Below the pieces are notes generated by a model, which saw only the letters and a list, made by a program, of their open reading frames with translations, did no database searches and was not told the DNA's origin. 64,000 bases of DNA, taken from Pedobacter namyangjuensis. GTDB lineage: Bacteria > Bacteroidota > Bacteroidia > Sphingobacteriales > Sphingobacteriaceae. Each line of letters starts with the position of its first letter. Within the stretch, counting starts at the first letter, position 1. The position numbers and the translations under genes were made by a program. The stretch lies in the NCBI RefSeq assembly GCF_003313325.1, contig NZ_QMHQ01000003.1:1-64000 (forward strand), read 5' to 3'. This document shows, piece by piece, positions 60,793 through 64,000 of this stretch.

Positions 60793-61692
60793 TTACTTGG
60801 TTAGCTCAAGTTCGTCTAAGGTGCCTCTAGTTTCCTTTAAGCCGATTATCTCTTTTTTGAGCATTTCTATTTCCTTATCCATCGATTTCAAATTTTTGGC
60901 TCTTACCATTTTCTTCGTTTTTGTAGTAATAGACACCGGAAAAGCTGTAATAACCAAGTCGTGTGCGCTAAAATCTGTTATAGGATATTTTGCAGTTTTC
61001 CATAAGTTGCTGTGGCTAACGGCTTCGCTAAGTAATGGCTGATGATAGTTATAGGTTTCATTAGCTGCAATTCCTTCACCATCCTTAAAACTATCATCCT
61101 CTGAAAATCCATTCCCTTGTTGCTGTGAGGCAACAAGTTCGCCTGTTTTTTTAGAGTGAATATCAATTTGTATCATGTATTTAAAAACTTCAGCATTTAG
61201 TTTGTTAACGAACTCTAAATCTAAATAAGGTTGTTTTTCATCAAAGAAAGAATCTTCGCTTATGCTAATTTTAGTGAGCTTAAAATTGTCTATTTCTTTG
61301 TTTTGTACTTCTATCTCTGCCTTTTTTGCTATCAAACTATCAATTTCCAATTGGTTCTTTTTAATATTATCATCCCTATCTTTCTGAAGAAAATCTTCTG
61401 CATAACTCACAATGCCGTTAAAAGTTTTTCCATCAATCATTGCTAAAGAGATTTCATCAAATGATTTTCCTTTGTATTTCGGATCGTCTGGCAGATTAAA
61501 CTTTTCTTTCATCGCTTTTACTAAAATAACGCGAAGTGCTATTTCTAATTTCTTTTTGTCAGCGTCATCCAGTTTCTCTTCCATCTTAGCTTTAGATGTT
61601 TTGAAAGAATTTTCGTCTTTACCAGAAATTGTTGGTCCGCAACTAACAAGTAATACGGCAAATGCCAGTAGTGTAATAATTTTTGTCTTCAT
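60793..61692 (-). CDS. Coiled-coil lipoprotein, 299 aa
   Basis: A lipobox (LVSC, Cys18) precedes a Lys/Glu/Asp-rich protein. The segments KAKMEEKLDDADKKKLEIALRVIL and KKNQLEIDSLIAKKAEIEVQ look like coiled coils, and a C-terminal leucine-zipper-like helix ends GTLDELELTK. Middle part contains a Gln/Gly-rich QQQGNGFSEDDSF loop. Function unknown. It starts 3 bases after the L,D-transpeptidase ends, so they share a transcript. Confidence 0.65.
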   Translation of the reverse strand: MKTKIITLLAFAVLLVSCGPTISGKDENSFKTSKAKMEEKLDDADKKKLEIALRVILVKAMKEKFNLPDDPKYKGKSFDEISLAMIDGKTFNGIVSYAEDFLQKDRDDNIKKNQLEIDSLIAKKAEIEVQNKEIDNFKLTKISISEDSFFDEKQPYLDLEFVNKLNAEVFKYMIQIDIHSKKTGELVASQQQGNGFSEDDSFKDGEGIAANETYNYHQPLLSEAVSHSNLWKTAKYPITDFSAHDLVITAFPVSITTKTKKMVRAKNLKSMDKEIEMLKKEIIGLKETRGTLDELELTK

Positions 61693-61695
61693 ATT

Positions 61696-62211
61696 TTAAG
61701 GTTTGATATTGATTTTTGCGCCGATTTTAACGGCAGTATAAAGTTCTTCAACCTCTTTATTTGTTAAAGCTATGCAACCATTTGTCCAATTAACCCATCG
61801 TTGAAATTTGCCGATAAATCCAATTCCATTTTTTAATCCATGTATTTTAATATCGCCTCCGGCGGGTTTACCAATTGTTTTTGCGTGCTGTAAATCTAGT
61901 TTATTAGGATAAGAAACACCTAAATTCTTGTAATATTCACTATTTGGGTTTTTATCATTTATGGCGTAAATACCTTCTGGTGTTTTTTCATCTCCTTCAA
62001 ATTCTTTATGTCCTACCGGATTATCTCCCAAAGAAATTTTATATGTTTTTAATAACCTGCCTTCTTGATATACGAGCATTCGTTTTTTCGATTTTAAAAC
62101 TACCAATGAGTCTATTTTAGAACCAGTAGAAAGTTCTTTTTCTGGATAGTTATTGTAAACCAAACCAATAATTACCAACGTTGAAAGTAAAAAGAACAGT
62201 TTTTTATTCAT
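61696..62211 (-). CDS. L,D-transpeptidase (YkuD), single-domain
   Basis: A 171-residue protein with one N-terminal anchor (FFLLSTLVIIGLVYN) and the YkuD catalytic domain: YKISLGDNPVGHKEFEGDEK, His124 in IKIHGLKNG and Cys146 in WTNGCIALT. It matches the catalytic domain of the larger enzyme at 47754 around NPVG..EFEGD but lacks its duplicated N-terminal part. Crosslinks peptidoglycan or modifies it in the periplasm. Inside the envelope run. Confidence 0.88.
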   Translation of the reverse strand: MNKKLFFLLSTLVIIGLVYNNYPEKELSTGSKIDSLVVLKSKKRMLVYQEGRLLKTYKISLGDNPVGHKEFEGDEKTPEGIYAINDKNPNSEYYKNLGVSYPNKLDLQHAKTIGKPAGGDIKIHGLKNGIGFIGKFQRWVNWTNGCIALTNKEVEELYTAVKIGAKINIKP

Positions 62212-62217
62212 TTAATA

Positions 62218-62964
62218 TTACTCTATAAAACCATTTTTCTTCTGGTACTCCCAAAGCTCTTTGTTGTTTTCTATGTAGCGAGAAGGCGAATCGATATAGT
62301 TTGCTTTTTCATCATAACCATTTTTGAAAAGCGTTTTTACACTATCTGAAAGATCTTTAAATGCTTCTTTAAAGTATTCGTCCTTAGTTAATCTACCATG
62401 TATGAAATAATCATTAGGTGTTGGATTTTTAGGTTTCAGTTTTGCTCTAAAAACTTCTTGCTCTAAATTAACGCCCCTAAGCCAAATTACAACATTGCCA
62501 TCATTTGCTATACCGACCATAAAAGCCAGTCCTTTCTTTATACCTGCATATTGAGACAAAACCAAAAACTGGTTGTTTTTACTAGCTGTAGCAAATACTT
62601 GTTTAATCTTGCCGCGTGGTAACTGCAAGCTGTCGTTATAAAATTTCTGGTCTCGATACGAAAAATAGCTTAGTTTAATGGCAGATGGTAGTTTTTGGGA
62701 TTCTGCATGATCAACAGACGTATAATAGCTTTGCCACTTGGCCGAAAATCCACTTACATCTTCAGAATTTATACTTTCAAAATCATCGTTTTCTAGCGTA
62801 AAATACAATGTAGAGATAGAAATTGGAAATGAAGCCGGAGCTGTAACAGTGGCCGAATAATTATATCTTTCCCAACCTTTAAAAGTTAACACACGATAAA
62901 TTATAACGGCGATTATTAGGATACCAAAGCCAATTAATAGTTTATTTACGCTATTTATTTTCAT
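62218..62964 (-). CDS. DUF2931 family protein
   Basis: A 248-residue protein with one N-terminal anchor helix (KLLIGFGILIIAVIIYRVL) and the DUF2931 pattern: WERYNYSATVTAPASFPISI, LPSAIKLSYFSYRDQKFY and NVVIWLRGVNLEQEVF. The family is found in Bacteroidota and Proteobacteria, often next to toxin or secretion genes, but its function is not established. It lies 6 bases ahead of the L,D-transpeptidase gene. Confidence 0.8.
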   Translation of the reverse strand: MKINSVNKLLIGFGILIIAVIIYRVLTFKGWERYNYSATVTAPASFPISISTLYFTLENDDFESINSEDVSGFSAKWQSYYTSVDHAESQKLPSAIKLSYFSYRDQKFYNDSLQLPRGKIKQVFATASKNNQFLVLSQYAGIKKGLAFMVGIANDGNVVIWLRGVNLEQEVFRAKLKPKNPTPNDYFIHGRLTKDEYFKEAFKDLSDSVKTLFKNGYDEKANYIDSPSRYIENNKELWEYQKKNGFIE

Positions 62965-62968
62965 GATT

Positions 62969-63271
62969 TTAATGATTAAAACCTTTGCCTAACTGCCAAA
63001 CATACCACAGAAAACCAAAAGATATAATACCGATAACTAGCGCAATACCAAATAGCCATTTACCCAGCCGGTAGCCTTTTCCGTGATAGCTAAAAGCGTA
63101 ACATCCTAGCAAAAAAATCAGTCCGATACCCAAAACACATAAGCCTACTCCATTTTCATCTTCTCCACCACTAAAAGCAAATATTACTAATAGTATCAAA
63201 TTCACGAAAATTAGCGCTATACTAAGATTACTATTTTTCTCTTTTTGCGCTTCTAGTTCGCTGGGTTCCAT
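62969..63271 (-). CDS. Small membrane protein, 100 aa
   Basis: A 100-residue protein with three predicted helices: residues 16-34 (SIALIFVNLILLVIFAFSG), 44-62 and 75-92. Between the second and third lies a short Tyr/Gly loop (FSYHGKGYRLG). No family recognised. Ends 4 bases before the DUF2931 start, so it belongs to the same run. Confidence 0.65.
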   Translation of the reverse strand: MEPSELEAQKEKNSNLSIALIFVNLILLVIFAFSGGEDENGVGLCVLGIGLIFLLGCYAFSYHGKGYRLGKWLFGIALVIGIISFGFLWYVWQLGKGFNH

Positions 63272-63283
63272 AAAATGATGAAA

Positions 63284-63853
63284 TTAAAGTTTATTGGCCT
63301 TAACCAAACTATCTAATTTAACATCAAACGTGTTTGTTTTGCCACCACAACCGTTGTAAATTACTTTTCCGCTCGGGTCAATTAATATCTTAGCAGGCGT
63401 GCAAAAAACATTATCATCTAATGGCTTTTCTTTAGCCGGGCCTTCAGTATTATCAATTTGTTTAATGCTAATCTTGGCATCAGCAATCATCTTTTTCAAT
63501 GCTGGTTCATCATCAGAAAATCCATTTACAATAACCAGCATCGGTATTTTATCGCCAAAATTCTTTATGGTTTCTTTTAATTCCGCAACCATATCATAAC
63601 TATCGCTTTTAACCAAGTAAGATTTATCGTAAACAAAAACAGCCCAGTATTTGCCTTTGTTTTCTGCAGAATTAAACGTGCTCCCATCAGTGGTCTTTGC
63701 AGTAAAATGTTTAGGTGTTTCACCGTTAAGCAAATCCAACGTAATTTTAGGTTTAATCATTTCAGCCTCTTTTTTATCTTCTTTATTTGCTTGGCTACAA
63801 GCTGACATTGTGAGTACCAACAAACTGCCCATAATTAAAAATATTCTTTTCAT
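63284..63853 (-). CDS. Thioredoxin-fold lipoprotein lacking CxxC
   Basis: A 189-residue lipoprotein (lipobox MSAC, Cys19) with a TlpA/peroxiredoxin-like outline: FTAKTTDGSTFNSAENKGKYWAVFVYDK, IPMLVIVNGFSDDEPAL and a TPAKILIDPSGKVI strand with cis-Pro. Where the active-site CxxC should be, the sequence reads VYDKSYLVKSD with no Cys. It is unlikely to be a normal thiol reductase and may have a binding role. Two Cys residues occur elsewhere (FCTPA, NGCGG). First gene of the run inside the window. Confidence 0.7.
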   Translation of the reverse strand: MKRIFLIMGSLLVLTMSACSQANKEDKKEAEMIKPKITLDLLNGETPKHFTAKTTDGSTFNSAENKGKYWAVFVYDKSYLVKSDSYDMVAELKETIKNFGDKIPMLVIVNGFSDDEPALKKMIADAKISIKQIDNTEGPAKEKPLDDNVFCTPAKILIDPSGKVIYNGCGGKTNTFDVKLDSLVKANKL

Positions 63854-63895
63854 TATTAATTTATAAGTGCTTAAATCTTTTAATGTTATTGTTGT

Positions 63896-63932
63896 AAAAA
63901 AACTACTAGAGGATCTGATCCTACTAGTAGTT
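63896..63932 (-). terminator. Terminator of a gene beyond the right edge
   Basis: Read on the minus strand, AACTACTAG, GGATC and their complements form a two-part hairpin (63901-63932), followed by seven T residues. It would end a transcript entering from beyond 64000 before the envelope run starts. No gene end can be fixed in the last 68 bases. Confidence 0.65.
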
Positions 63933-64000
63933 CTAAAAACGTTGCCTTGGCAAAGGCAGTTAAAACCGATTTCATAGGTAGGTGGTTTCTTAATCCGCTA

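Noticed and set aside
63854..64000. Open frame leading into the thioredoxin-fold gene from the right edge
   Set aside because: The frame passes through a terminator hairpin with a T run, and the lipoprotein gene has a clear own start with signal peptide at 63853.

Overview
The window looks like chromosome of a Sphingobacteriaceae bacterium (phylum Bacteroidota), most likely Pedobacter or a close relative. This rests on the visibly AT-rich sequence, Bacteroidota promoter elements (TTG, about 18-22 bp, TAnnTTTG), many lipoproteins with short Cys lipoboxes, and families typical of the phylum (DUF3667, META/DUF4377, MbnP/MbnH pair, DUF4369-TlpA, orphan LytTR regulator, DUF2931). The genus is an inference. 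There is no rRNA, tRNA, CRISPR array, insertion sequence or prophage. One structural RNA is present, RNase P RNA (rnpB).

Layout. 1-5.4 kb: the end of an unknown gene, accessory hypothetical and secreted genes, a subclass B1 metallo-beta-lactamase lipoprotein, a DUF3667 membrane protein and an HD hydrolase. 5.6-9.3 kb (minus): polyphosphate module (Ppx/GppA, PPK1) with a lysine/alanine-rich histone H1-like protein. 9.4-18.0 kb: YajQ, GNAT, GH43, RlmF, a conserved unknown protein, Hsp20, thioesterase, a GlcD-type FAD enzyme, FolB and glutaryl-CoA dehydrogenase. 18.05-18.5 kb: decayed GxxExxY gene. 18.5-27.1 kb: small unknowns, the LysA and aspartokinase lysine genes with a short unlisted membrane ORF between them, phosphohexomutase, and a shortened GH2 beta-mannosidase.

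27.2-34.3 kb (plus): META protein, then a copper/cytochrome module (HCEGKC protein, MbnP, MbnH-like di-heme protein, CDICGC protein, lipoprotein, SCO, YHS, SCO, cytochrome c), then rnpB. 34.35-35.0 kb: structured gene-free stretch. 35.0-49.4 kb: NtrC-type regulator, ClC channel, RluA, OmpR-type regulator, TlpA, GatB, paired secreted basic proteins, AlaS, MerR regulator, L,D-transpeptidase. 49.5-53.4 kb: MscS channel, DUF4142 lipoprotein, LytTR regulator with phased direct repeats upstream, YtxH protein.

53.4-63.9 kb: a long minus-strand run of 14 envelope genes, nearly all with signal peptides or lipoboxes: two proteins with DxNxDG-like loops, a MORN/YwqK repeat protein, a second L,D-transpeptidase, a DUF2931 protein and a thioredoxin-fold lipoprotein lacking CxxC. 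This island and the MbnP/MbnH/SCO module are the two best candidates for under-described systems. The island may be an envelope-defence or effector-immunity locus continuing past the right edge, but no effector or secretion gene is visible here.
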